Origin: Providencia sp. R33
GTDB lineage: Bacteria; Pseudomonadota; Gammaproteobacteria; Enterobacterales; Enterobacteriaceae
Length of the DNA: 64,000 nt
NCBI RefSeq assembly: GCF_019343475.1
Contig: NZ_CP072453.1
Location: 3,534,001-3,598,000 of the forward strand
Reading direction: 5' to 3'
Shown here piece by piece: positions 27,031 to 35,586 of the stretch; the first letter of the stretch is position 1, and each line of letters starts with the position of its first letter. The notes under the pieces were generated by a model. It did no database searches. It was not told the origin of the DNA and worked only from the letters and a program-made list of their open reading frames with translations. The position numbers and the translations under genes were made by a program.

Positions 27031-27055
27031 GCCGCCAATTATTGGCGGTTTTTTA
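27031..27055 (+). terminator. tpiA intrinsic terminator
   Basis: GCCGCCAAT / ATTGGCGG stem with a one-base centre, followed by TTTTTTAT. The remaining AT-rich stretch to 27322 shows no further gene or convincing site. Confidence 0.9.
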
Positions 27056-27322
27056 TTTCGCCTAGCGAGATAATTTTATAATTAGAATTTAAAGTAATTA
27101 AAATTAATATTAAATATAAAATCAAACGATTGACAGACCTTATAACCGAACAAAAAACCAAGCGAAATAAAAACATTTAAATTCAACTAGATACGAACAA
27201 ATTCTATATCTTTAGCGCATCCCTATCAAATAATAACAATAGACACTGCGGAAGGTTTAATACAGATTCATCCTACTTAACAAATCAGTAAAAATTAATA
27301 AAGCTCACTCTAAAGGATGAAG

Positions 27323-28267
27323 ATGAAATATATAATTAATTTAATATATAGTATTATAATTATATTTCCGGCCATTTGCTTTTCTGAAAAAAATAATGAT
27401 TTTTGGCGTATTACAACCAATGTCTATATGGAAATAGAAGAATACCAAGGGCAGCGAGATGCATATAAAAATAAAGTCTATGATAAGCTAAGTACCGTGG
27501 GCAAATTAGCCCTAACAAATCCAGAGTCTCTATGGCGATTTAATTTAGAACACCGCGAATCACTGAGAAACCATGGGCGTAACTTCGGTACCTCCCGAGA
27601 TTCTTACCTTCGTAGCCGTACCCAACTGGATATCACAAAACAATTTATTAAAACGCCGAAAACTGACCTCGAAATTGGTGCGCGGTATCGAAAAGAATCC
27701 AATGACTCTCCACCGGAAACAAAAGTTCGCTCTTCCAGTAGCTTATATGCGCTAACACCAGCGGGTAACTATCATTTTAATGATCAATGGTCCTTTAATT
27801 TTTGGCTTTCTTATTATTATTACAGCAATTATTTTAATAATAATAGCCATGAAGCAGAAACAGAATTTGGCGCCACCTATCAACATTCAGATAATTTAAA
27901 AGCAAAGCTGACGTTTTATTACGACAAAGCATGGGATAGAAATTTCAGTACTCGATTCCTACAATCACAAATTCGTGCTTATTTACCTTTTACCTTAAAG
28001 TCCAATTGGCATATCACGCCTTATATTCGCTACGCGATACAAGAAGATACCTATGATAAACATTTCTATCTTGTTCAAAAAATTAATAACGGTTTTCGTC
28101 TTGGGACAAATATCGAATACCAAGCGACTCCATCATTAACACTATGGGGGGGTGTCGCCTATGAACCTTCAACATGGAAAAACCCAAAAGAGAACGGTGC
28201 GACATCTGGCAATAGTAATAAGCAGACGCTTTATATTGGAAAAATTGGTGTAAAATATCTTTGGTAA
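27323..28267 (+). CDS. OmpG-family monomeric porin, copy 1
   Basis: The product is a 14-strand-type monomeric porin expected to pass oligosaccharides across the outer membrane. It has about 314 residues with a Sec signal peptide ending AICFS, before EKNNDFWRI. It resembles E. coli OmpG in the strand pattern and in the stretch QIRAYLPFTLKSNWHITPY (OmpG has QEIRAYLPLTL and VTPY), and ends IGVKYLW. ATG 27323 is preferred to ATG 27317 because AAAGGA abuts the latter. It is a clear paralogue of the porin at 30688, sharing ESLWRFNLEHRESLR / ESKWSFFLEHKESLR. It lies directly upstream of a secreted GH3 glycosidase but has its own terminator. Codon use looks AT-richer than its neighbours. Confidence 0.85.
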   Translation: MKYIINLIYSIIIIFPAICFSEKNNDFWRITTNVYMEIEEYQGQRDAYKNKVYDKLSTVGKLALTNPESLWRFNLEHRESLRNHGRNFGTSRDSYLRSRTQLDITKQFIKTPKTDLEIGARYRKESNDSPPETKVRSSSSLYALTPAGNYHFNDQWSFNFWLSYYYYSNYFNNNSHEAETEFGATYQHSDNLKAKLTFYYDKAWDRNFSTRFLQSQIRAYLPFTLKSNWHITPYIRYAIQEDTYDKHFYLVQKINNGFRLGTNIEYQATPSLTLWGGVAYEPSTWKNPKENGATSGNSNKQTLYIGKIGVKYLW

Positions 28268-28307
28268 ACGTTAATTGATTAGCCTTAGTTATTTTTCCAA
28301 AAAAAAT

Positions 28308-28339
28308 AAGCCACGCTCAGAAAGGTGTGGCTTTTTTTG
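28308..28339 (+). terminator. Terminator after OmpG-like porin 1
   Basis: AAGCCAC (28308-28314) pairs with GTGGCTT (28327-28333), then TTTTTT. Beyond it, 28340-28620 is extremely AT-rich and contains a direct repeat AAGAAAAAATATT at 28410 and 28429. Confidence 0.85.
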
Positions 28340-28620
28340 TTTTGTGCTATCGCTTTATATTTTAGCAACATCAAATATGACAATAATGAAATTAAATAAA
28401 ATTAAATTAAAGAAAAAATATTAATTTTAAGAAAAAATATTGTTTAACTGTATTTAAGCAATCGATCACATAATCAAATAATAACAAAGTGAAATTATTC
28501 CAGTTCAAAATAAATCATTCCGTTTTAATTATCCTTTAATATCATGCAAATAAATCAGGTAGTTATAAACCCGTATTTATCTTGTATTCTTATTACTCAC
28601 AAATCAAGAATACCACTAAC

Positions 28621-28636
28621 TGTGATTCTACTCACA
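28621..28636. promoter_or_regulatory. Consensus CRP binding site upstream of the GH3 gene
   Basis: TGTGA-TTCTAC-TCACA matches the CRP consensus TGTGA-N6-TCACA at every fixed base. It lies 57-72 bp upstream of the GH3 start, so catabolite control of this glycosidase (and perhaps the downstream porin) is likely. Confidence 0.85.
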
Positions 28637-28692
28637 TCATAAATAAATCTGGGTACTTATTATCCCTCGAAAAATAACTTAGAGAGAATAAT

Positions 28693-30573
28693 ATGAAAAA
28701 GCTTACCCTACTCACCGCTTGCCTTTTTAGCGCGTTATCCGTGGCTGACCCAATAACTCAAGCTCAGCTCAATGAGCTATGGAAAGACAAACAAAAATCT
28801 GCTGATGAAATCGTTAATAAGATGTCAGAAGCAGAAAAAATTGGTCAGTTATTTATGCTGGACTTTAGATATTGGAACAAGGACAGCAATGGAGAACCGG
28901 CTGCATTTCTTGCCATGAATGATGAAGTTGCTAAAGTTATTTCCCAATATCACCTCGGGTCTGTCATTCTATTTCGTGAAAACCTTATTGATACACCACA
29001 AACCATTAAATTAATCAATCAGTTGCAGTCATCACGTAGCAACTTACCTCTTTTCATCGGTACCGACCAAGAAGGCGGATATGTCACTCGCCTACGAGTT
29101 GGTACTGAGATGCCGGGGAACATGGCGCTGGGCGCAACTCGCAACCCAGCACTCGCCGAACTGACGGGAATGATCCATGGATATGAGCTCGCCAGCCTTG
29201 GGTTCAATATCAACTTTGGCCCTGTTGTCGATGTCAATAATAACCAAAATAATCCAGTGATCGGTGTTCGCTCATACTCTGACAACAAAGAGTTAGTTGA
29301 AACCTTATCCACTAACTACATCAAAGGGATCCATAAATATAACCTATTGACTTCGCTGAAACATTTCCCCGGTCATGGTAATGTTTCCTCTGATTCTCAT
29401 GTTGATTTACCTATTGTAAACTCTGATGCCAAAACTTGGCGTTCTACCGAATTAGCGCCGTTTAAATATGCTCTTGCCCATGGTTCTGATGCGGTGATGA
29501 CCGCGCACATTATTGTTCCTGCCCTCGATGATAATAAAATCACCACGCTAACAGGCAAAAAAGTCGGAATACCAGCAACATTATCAAAACCCATTTTACA
29601 TGGCATCTTACGTGATGAACTCAAATTTGAGGGGCTGATAGTGACGGATGCGATGGACATGGGTGCCATTGCGGATAATTTCGATATTAATTGGGCAGTA
29701 GAAACCTCGCTGCTTGCGGGCTCCGATATTGTGCTAATGCCGATCAAAATGTGGGACACAGAAGCAGTCACACGTCTTGATAACATGTACCGTTATTTAG
29801 AGGTACAAGCTGCGAAAAATCCAGAGCTGCAAAAAAGAATTGATGAGTCAGCAAGGCGCGTTATTTTAAAAAAACTTCAGCAACAAATTACCGCACAGCC
29901 AGTTGATATCAGTGTAGCCGAGCAAATTGTTGCGTCTAAAAGTCATAAAGACCTTGAAAATATGGTTTCAGAGCAAGCTATCACATTGATCAAAAATGAC
30001 AACGTACTGCCTTACATATTGAAACCCCAAAACCGTATTTTAGTCATTTCTGACGAAAAACCGCGTAATACGCTTATCGAAAAACACTTACATGATATCG
30101 CCGTTGAAACTGGCGTTAGCATAAAAAGTAATGAGCACGTTGTGAAGCTGAATGAAAATACACTGTCAAAAAGTGATGCCGAGCAACTCATTGCCAATCA
30201 AGATTTAATTTTACTCACAACCTATAATCTAAAAGATACCCCCACAAACGCCCAGCTCATCATTGACGCTGCAAATAAAACCAAGACACCGTTGGTCGTG
30301 ATTTCCTCTCGTAACCCTTACGACATCGCGTATTTAAACGGCGTCAAAGCAAATATCGCGATTTACGGGATCACTGGGTTTGATATTACCAATAATAACC
30401 GTAACTCATTGGAAACCAACATTCGTAGTGGACTGCGTACCTTGTTTGCCGATAGCCACGCTCAGCCACTAAATCCACCTAAAGGTTTGTTACCCGTCAA
30501 TATCAAAAATCCACAAGGGAACAAAATTCTCTTCCCTTATGGCTACGGTGAAACTTACCACACTGCACATTAA
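28693..30573 (+). CDS. Secreted GH3 beta-N-acetylhexosaminidase-like glycosidase (NagZ-type catalytic domain)
   Basis: The 626-residue protein has a Sec signal peptide (MKKLTLLTACLFSALSVA, then DPITQAQ), so it is predicted periplasmic or secreted, unlike cytoplasmic NagZ. The GH3 barrel (about 35-400) carries the NagZ-specific Asp-His acid/base loop KHFPGHGNVSSDSHVDLP near residues 223-240 and the nucleophile region VTDAMDMGAI, with D319 the likely nucleophile. A second alpha/beta-sandwich domain follows (about 410-600), absent from short NagZ enzymes. Expected substrates are GlcNAc-containing glycans (chitin oligomers, peptidoglycan or host N-glycans); which one cannot be told. It sits between two OmpG-type porins, with a consensus CRP site 57 bp upstream, and is probably followed in the same transcript by porin 2 (114 bp gap). 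Confidence 0.88.
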   Translation: MKKLTLLTACLFSALSVADPITQAQLNELWKDKQKSADEIVNKMSEAEKIGQLFMLDFRYWNKDSNGEPAAFLAMNDEVAKVISQYHLGSVILFRENLIDTPQTIKLINQLQSSRSNLPLFIGTDQEGGYVTRLRVGTEMPGNMALGATRNPALAELTGMIHGYELASLGFNINFGPVVDVNNNQNNPVIGVRSYSDNKELVETLSTNYIKGIHKYNLLTSLKHFPGHGNVSSDSHVDLPIVNSDAKTWRSTELAPFKYALAHGSDAVMTAHIIVPALDDNKITTLTGKKVGIPATLSKPILHGILRDELKFEGLIVTDAMDMGAIADNFDINWAVETSLLAGSDIVLMPIKMWDTEAVTRLDNMYRYLEVQAAKNPELQKRIDESARRVILKKLQQQITAQPVDISVAEQIVASKSHKDLENMVSEQAITLIKNDNVLPYILKPQNRILVISDEKPRNTLIEKHLHDIAVETGVSIKSNEHVVKLNENTLSKSDAEQLIANQDLILLTTYNLKDTPTNAQLIIDAANKTKTPLVVISSRNPYDIAYLNGVKANIAIYGITGFDITNNNRNSLETNIRSGLRTLFADSHAQPLNPPKGLLPVNIKNPQGNKILFPYGYGETYHTAH

Positions 30574-30687
30574 TGACTTTAATAATCAATTAATTAGCCT
30601 TTATGTCACCACGGAATAAAGGCGAGATACTTACGCCTTAATAAAGGCATTAAAAAAACAAAAATAGATAAAAATTAAAGGGTTAAA

Positions 30688-31644
30688 ATGAAAACTTCAC
30701 TGAATGGTTTACTTCTTGTTACGCTATCTGGACTAAGTGTCACCGTTTTCGCCGCAGAACCCGCCACAAATGATTACTGGCGCATATCATCTAACGTTTA
30801 TATGGAATTAGAGAAATTTGAAGGGCACCATAACACCAGTGGTCGCAAAGTTTATGACAAAACAACCATGGTGGGGCAACTCTTTTTAGTTAATCCTGAA
30901 TCAAAGTGGAGCTTCTTCCTTGAGCACAAGGAATCATTAAGAAGCTATAACCACGACTTTTCGACGTCTAAAGACTCATTTATTCGTAACCGTACACAAA
31001 TTGGTGCTACTCGAAAAATGTATGCCAGTGATATTGGCCAATTCAATCTGAATGTCACTTATCGAAAAGAATCTAATGACTCAGCCCCAGGAACCCAAGC
31101 CCGACCATCCAATACCATGTTCTGGTTGATGCCGAGTGGTACTTACAATATTACAGATAAATGGGCCTTTAACTTCTGGGATGCGGTGTATCACTATGAT
31201 AATTTTCACGCACCAAATAGCTACGAGTGGGAATCTGAGCACGGTTTAGTTTATAAAATCAATGATTCAGCGACAGCAAAAGTTTATATGTATACCGACT
31301 GGACATGGGATAAAGATTTCAACAAAACATGGGAACAAAACCAAATTCGTGGCTATTTCCCAATTACGCTTAATCAAGATTGGAGTGTCATGCCTTATTT
31401 TCGTTACTATTTAAACGAACATAACTATGACAGCAACAAACGTACGACTCAAAAAGTGAAAGAGGGTTATCGAGTTGGAACTCAAGTTTTCTATAACTTA
31501 ACACCGAAACTGACCTTATGGGGAGGCTTTGCCGTTGAACCAAGTACATGGGAAAATGAAAAAAATGCAGGTATTACTTCCGGTAGCAATAACCGTCAAA
31601 CCTTCTACCTGGGCCAATTAGGTGTTAAATACCAATGGCAGTAA
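30688..31644 (+). CDS. OmpG-family monomeric porin, copy 2
   Basis: The 318-residue protein has a Sec signal peptide ending SVTVFA, before AEPATNDYWRISSNVYMELE. It is a paralogue of the porin at 27323 across its whole length, shares the OmpG-like QIRGYFPITLNQDWSVMPYFRY strand pair (quoted only as a landmark), and ends LGQLGVKYQWQ. An AAAGGG ribosome site precedes the ATG. It lies 114 bp after the GH3 gene, with a GCCTTTAT...ATAAAGGC inverted repeat in the gap but no strong terminator, so co-expression is likely. Substrate inferred to be the GH3 product or precursor. Confidence 0.85.
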   Translation: MKTSLNGLLLVTLSGLSVTVFAAEPATNDYWRISSNVYMELEKFEGHHNTSGRKVYDKTTMVGQLFLVNPESKWSFFLEHKESLRSYNHDFSTSKDSFIRNRTQIGATRKMYASDIGQFNLNVTYRKESNDSAPGTQARPSNTMFWLMPSGTYNITDKWAFNFWDAVYHYDNFHAPNSYEWESEHGLVYKINDSATAKVYMYTDWTWDKDFNKTWEQNQIRGYFPITLNQDWSVMPYFRYYLNEHNYDSNKRTTQKVKEGYRVGTQVFYNLTPKLTLWGGFAVEPSTWENEKNAGITSGSNNRQTFYLGQLGVKYQWQ

Positions 31645-31655
31645 ACTGATAAATC

Positions 31656-31694
31656 ACTCCCCTAGCCTACCTCTAACAGGTTAGGGAAGTTTGT
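31656..31694 (+). terminator. Terminator after OmpG-like porin 2
   Basis: A 13-position stem, ACTCCCCTAGCCT (31656-31668) against AGGTTAGGGAAGT (31678-31690), with one mismatch and one G-T pair, followed by TTGTTT. Confidence 0.7.
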
Positions 31695-31706
31695 TTGCTT
31701 GCTCAA

Positions 31707-31795
31707 GTTAAGAGGATCCCTAGGAGCATGCATCAGTATGTGACCTGAGTAGCTGAGCGCAAGCAACAACGCCACGGCGCGAAATATGGCGAATA
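31707..31795. repeat. ERIC element (5'-truncated unit), cluster B
   Basis: Begins near AAGAGGATCCC and has ERIC landmarks CCTAGGAGCATGCATCAGTA, TGACCTGAGTAGCTGAGCG and GAAATATGGCGAATAT. It is fused to the complete unit that follows. Confidence 0.75.
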
Positions 31796-31923
31796 TTAAT
31801 ACTCTAAATAGTTCAAATTGTAGGTAGGCGGCGAGCTAAGCGAATCCCTAGAAGCATACACCAGTATGTGACTAGGGTGAGTGAGTGAAGCCAACACCCC
31901 TACAAATTGAAATATGACGAGTA
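31796..31923. repeat. ERIC element (complete unit), cluster B
   Basis: About 128 bp: left arm CTCTAAATAGTTCAAATTGT and AGGTAGGCGGCGAGC, core CCTAGAAGCATACACCAGTA, GTGACTAGGGTGAGTGAGTG, and the end AATTGAAATATGACGAGTA. It stops directly at the stop codon of sbp (31924). Confidence 0.9.
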
Positions 31924-32937
31924 TCAGCGTTGAATTATCTCGTCAAACACCCCCCCGTTTGCAAAATGCGTTGCTTGCGCGGCTTGCCAGCCCCCAAAAT
32001 CTTTATCAACTGTTAGCAACTTCAACTCAGGGAATTGTTGCTGATATTTTTTTGCGACTTTACTGTCTCGTGGCCGATAATAATTTTTAGCAGCAATTTC
32101 TTGCCCTTCTGGCGAATAAAGATGTGTTAGATAAGCTTCTGCAACTTCTCTGCGGTCACGTTTATCAACCGTTTTGTCGACGACTGCCACTGTAGGTTCC
32201 GCTAATATGGAAATACTGGGCGTCACCACTTCAAATTGGCCATTTCCCCCTAGCTCATTGATAGCAAGTAGCGCTTCATTTTCCCACGCAATCAATACGT
32301 CACCAATGCCGCGTTCAACAAAGCTATTTGTTGCTCCCCGCGCGCCCGAGTCTAATACTTCCACATTTTGATAAAGTTGCTTCACAAATTGCTTCGCTTT
32401 TTCAGGGTCTTGCTGATTTTTATTTAATGCATAACCCCACGCAGCTAAATAATTCCAACGTGCTCCACCTGATGTTTTCGGATTAGGTGTCACCACTGAG
32501 ACGTCTTTACGAATTAAATCATCCCAGTCTCGAATATTCTTCGGATTATCTTTACGCACTAAAAAAACAATGGTGGACGTATAAGGTGCAGAATTATCAG
32601 GCAATTTTTCTATCCAGTTTTTATCTATACGACCGCTTTGCGCAATGGCATCTACGTCATATGCTAAGGCTAATGTAACAACATCTGCCTCTAACCCATT
32701 GATGACTGAAATAGCTTGCTTACCTGATCCACCGTGGGATTGACGCACAGTAACAGTATCACCCGTTTTCTTTTGCCAATAATCACTGAACTCCTGATTA
32801 TATTGCTGATAGAACTCACGCGTAGGATCATAAGACACATTCAACAGTTGAATGTTTTTCGCCCAAGCTCCTGTCGTCAACACCAATAACAATGCGGTCG
32901 TTAATTGTGATTTTGTTACCTGCCATGAAAGTGCCAT
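31924..32937 (-). CDS. sbp: Periplasmic sulfate-binding protein Sbp
   Basis: Sbp captures sulfate (and thiosulfate) for the CysUWA ABC transporter. The 337-residue protein has a signal peptide cleaved after GAWA, giving KNIQLLNVSYDPTREFYQQYN, the family's sulfate-binding N-terminus. Further landmarks are the SHGGSGKQA loop and the NPKTSGGARWNYLAAWGYAL stretch. It is a stand-alone gene upstream of tpiA and downstream of pfkA as in E. coli, minus cdh. Its 3' end touches a tandem ERIC pair. CysB control is expected from the family, but I did not identify a site. Confidence 0.95.
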   Translation of the reverse strand: MALSWQVTKSQLTTALLLVLTTGAWAKNIQLLNVSYDPTREFYQQYNQEFSDYWQKKTGDTVTVRQSHGGSGKQAISVINGLEADVVTLALAYDVDAIAQSGRIDKNWIEKLPDNSAPYTSTIVFLVRKDNPKNIRDWDDLIRKDVSVVTPNPKTSGGARWNYLAAWGYALNKNQQDPEKAKQFVKQLYQNVEVLDSGARGATNSFVERGIGDVLIAWENEALLAINELGGNGQFEVVTPSISILAEPTVAVVDKTVDKRDRREVAEAYLTHLYSPEGQEIAAKNYYRPRDSKVAKKYQQQFPELKLLTVDKDFGGWQAAQATHFANGGVFDEIIQR

Positions 32938-33060
32938 TTTTGATTCCTCACCAAATTGTCGATAGGACGAGGCTGACAGATAGCATCAATAACTGGAAAT
33001 AATTAAAAAGAAAAACTTATGCTTATGGGGAATATATGAACAGGTAAGGGGAGATTTAAG

Positions 33061-33118
33061 TTGTGACTAGGGTTAGTGAGCGTAACCAACACTCCTACCG
33101 CTGAAATATGGCGAATAT
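33061..33118. repeat. ERIC element (3' half only), cluster C
   Basis: Contains only the right half: GTGACTAGGGTTAGTGAGCG, TAACCAACACTCCTACCG and TGAAATATGGCGAATAT. About 18 bp of unrelated sequence separates it from the next unit. Confidence 0.75.
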
Positions 33119-33136
33119 CCATTTTTAACATGACAG

Positions 33137-33266
33137 ATATCCATCTTCTAAATAATGTGAGTTGTGACTAGGCGGCAAACGAGGATAGCTCGGGGAACAT
33201 ACATAAGTATGTGACCCGAGTAGCCGAGAGCAGCCAACAACGTCACAGCTCAAAGTATGACGAAGA
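33137..33266. repeat. ERIC element (complete unit), cluster C
   Basis: Left arm TTCTAAATAATGTGAGTTGT and ACTAGGCGGCAAACG, core GGGGAACATACATAAGTATG, right arm AGCCAACAACGTCACAGCTC, and the end AAGTATGACGAAGAT. It stops 2 bp before the stop codon of pfkA at 33269. Bases 32938-33060 hold only the sbp upstream region, with no gene. Confidence 0.88.
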
Positions 33267-33268
33267 TG

Positions 33269-34246
33269 TTAGTAAAGCTTCTTAGCCGTATCAAACCAAT
33301 CCTTCTTAAATACGCGCTTCATATTCATTACCGCATCAATAATATCATGGTGAACCAGTTTCTCATTTTGGATCCCCACGCAGCGCCCACCGTAACCTTC
33401 AAGCAGTAATTGGATGGAGTATGCCCCCATACGCGAGGCTAAAATACGGTCATATGCCACTGGCGAACCACCACGCTGAATGTGTCCGAGTACTGTTGCG
33501 CGGGTTTCATGGTGTGTTTCTTGCTCAATATATCTGGCTAGCTCACCTACGTCACAAACGTGTTCTGTGATAGCCACAATCGCATGGCGCTTGCCTTTTT
33601 CAATACCACGTTTGATTTCAGATAATAGCTCTTCACGGTCAAAACACATTTCTTGCTCAGGTAATACAAGGAATTCGCACCCCCCCGCGATCGCCGCAGA
33701 TAGGGTTAAATCACCACAGTAACGCCCCATTACTTCAACAATGGAGATACGTTTATGGGATGTTGAGGTATCACGCAAGCGGTCAATGGCTTCCACAACA
33801 GTTTCAAGTGCAGTGAAATAACCAATGGTGTAGTCAGTCCCAGCCACGTCATTATCGATTGTGCCTGGTAAACCAATACATGGGAAACCTGCTTCTGTCA
33901 GTGCTTTAGCCCCCAAATAGGAACCATCACCACCAATAACAACCAGCGCATCAATATGGTTTTTCTTCAGATTTTCAAAGGCGATAGCACGTACTTTTTC
34001 ATCACGGAATTGTGGAAAACGAGCTGAGCCTAAAAAGGTGCCGCCACGGTTAATCATGTCCGACACACTGTATCGGTCTAATTGTTTCATGCGGTTTTCA
34101 TATAGGCCAAGGTATCCGTCAAAAATACCCATCACTTCTAAGCCTTCACCTAAAGCAGCACGTACCACGCCACGGATCGCAGCATTCATACCAGGTGCGT
34201 CGCCACCACTCGTTAAAACCCCAATTCTTTTAATCTGCTTGACCAT
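33269..34246 (-). CDS. pfkA: 6-phosphofructokinase I
   Basis: PfkA phosphorylates fructose-6-phosphate, the committed step of glycolysis, and is allosterically controlled by PEP and ADP in this family. The 325-residue protein (ATG 34246, MVKQIKRIGVLTSGGDAPGM) shows the ATP-binding GGDAPGMNAAIRG and GGDGSYLGAKAL, the catalytic GTIDNDVAGTDYT, the substrate-binding MGRYCGDLT, and the PFK signature RGGSPVAYDRILASRMG. The 3' end abuts an ERIC element. Instead of the E. coli neighbours fieF and cpxP, the upstream side has the plsC-like/cdsA-like pair. The 395-bp gap 34247-34641 contains one minus-strand terminator and otherwise nothing I recognise. Confidence 0.97.
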   Translation of the reverse strand: MVKQIKRIGVLTSGGDAPGMNAAIRGVVRAALGEGLEVMGIFDGYLGLYENRMKQLDRYSVSDMINRGGTFLGSARFPQFRDEKVRAIAFENLKKNHIDALVVIGGDGSYLGAKALTEAGFPCIGLPGTIDNDVAGTDYTIGYFTALETVVEAIDRLRDTSTSHKRISIVEVMGRYCGDLTLSAAIAGGCEFLVLPEQEMCFDREELLSEIKRGIEKGKRHAIVAITEHVCDVGELARYIEQETHHETRATVLGHIQRGGSPVAYDRILASRMGAYSIQLLLEGYGGRCVGIQNEKLVHHDIIDAVMNMKRVFKKDWFDTAKKLY

Positions 34247-34577
34247 GATGACCTCTGATTAATGAATATAAAATTGCAAATCTATGAAAAACCGTTGAAC
34301 CGCTACCAACCTACTTAGAATCAAAGCTGAATTGATTCAACAACTGGCATAATACGGTAAAGTAGGCATTATGCATCTGCTTTCCATCAAGCTTTTGTGT
34401 TTTATTGTGATCCAGTTTACATAATTCTAGTCGATGACCTCAATAGGTAAACTTGTTCCCTCTAAAAAAGAGAGCCTAAACAAATTTAACTACAGTGCAC
34501 TCTGGTCGCCTTAGTTTGAAACACAAATTAAGTAAGGATAATACCACTTTAATTCATCAGGCGCTGTAGCCTCAAAG

Positions 34578-34602
34578 CAAAAGAAAAGCACCATTTGGTG
34601 CC
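34578..34602 (-). terminator. Terminator of the plsC-like/cdsA-like operon
   Basis: GCACCATTTGGTGC (34588-34601) forms a short stem. On the minus strand it is followed by TTTTCTTTTGC. Confidence 0.7.
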
Positions 34603-34641
34603 TTATCTTAGTGAACGAACAAAAACGAAAATTAAACACCG

Positions 34642-35586
34642 TTAAGTGTAATAATAACGCGTTAAATGGAAAAAAATGGGTGCAGCAAAACACAGTGAAT
34701 CTATTCGGTCTAGCATGCCACCATGGCCTTCAATAATAGCCCCGAAGTCTTTAATTCCACTATCACGCTTGATGGCTGACATGCATAATCCACCTACAAA
34801 CCCCATAATGGTGATCGCTAATGACATTAAACCCGCGACCCACCAACTAAATGGTGTCACCCAATATAAGCAAATCCCGATCAGTACAGAGGATAAAATC
34901 CCCCCAATAAAACCTTCTATCGTCTTATTTGGGCTCAATTTAGGCACAATAGGGCGTTTACCCATCAGTTTACCGAATACATACTGCAACACATCGGAAA
35001 TCTGCGTCACAATAATTAAGAAGAGCAATAATTTTACCCCCTCCCCTTCATAGCCCTCAATATTCAGCATCAACAGTGCTGGAACATGGCTTAAACAGAA
35101 AACTGTTACCAACATTCCCCATTGAATTTTTGCTGTACGCTCAAGAAAATGAAAGGTATCCCCTGCCAATGCAATGCGTGTTGGTAAAAAGAGGAAAACA
35201 AACACAGGCACAAAAATTGAAAACATTCCGTACCACTCAACACCAACCAACAGGTATTGCAGCGGAATGAAAATAAAGAAACACCAAAACAGGGCTTCAT
35301 GATCACTTCGCCGCGTTGGCGTTAAAGTAATAAACTCGCGCAGTGCAAAGAAGGATATCAACGCAAATAAGATAACCACGGCGATATTACCCAGTACTAC
35401 CGCCAATACGCAGATAATGCACATCACCCACCATGCCCGAATTCGAGCATTTAAGTTATCAATGGTTGGGTTGCTTTTATCACCAGAATAACGGTAGGCC
35501 AAAATTCCACCAATCACGCTCGCAAAAACCAAGATCCCAAACACGCCCGATAATAATAAGGCTAATTCGCTGTCCCACAAGTTCAT
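34642..35586 (-). CDS. CdsA-family phosphatidate cytidylyltransferase (YnbB-like)
   Basis: A 314-residue multi-pass membrane protein with the CTP-transferase signature near its C-terminus, SAIKRDSGIKDFGAIIEGHG followed by GMLDRID, which holds the metal-binding aspartates. It probably makes CDP-diacylglycerol from phosphatidic acid. It resembles E. coli YnbB more than the essential CdsA, so it is likely a second, specialised copy. The start ATG overlaps the stop of the acyltransferase gene by 4 bp (ATGA), implying coupled translation and a joint acylation-then-activation pathway. E. coli ynbA (CDP-alcohol transferase) and ynbD have no counterpart here. Confidence 0.85.
   Translation of the reverse strand: MNLWDSELALLLSGVFGILVFASVIGGILAYRYSGDKSNPTIDNLNARIRAWWVMCIICVLAVVLGNIAVVILFALISFFALREFITLTPTRRSDHEALFWCFFIFIPLQYLLVGVEWYGMFSIFVPVFVFLFLPTRIALAGDTFHFLERTAKIQWGMLVTVFCLSHVPALLMLNIEGYEGEGVKLLLFLIIVTQISDVLQYVFGKLMGKRPIVPKLSPNKTIEGFIGGILSSVLIGICLYWVTPFSWWVAGLMSLAITIMGFVGGLCMSAIKRDSGIKDFGAIIEGHGGMLDRIDSLCFAAPIFFHLTRYYYT

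Noticed and set aside
30597..30650. Terminator between the GH3 gene and porin 2
   Set aside because: The GCCTTTAT / ATAAAGGC repeat lacks a T-run on the plus strand, so it is not called as a terminator; it may be an RNA processing or attenuating hairpin.
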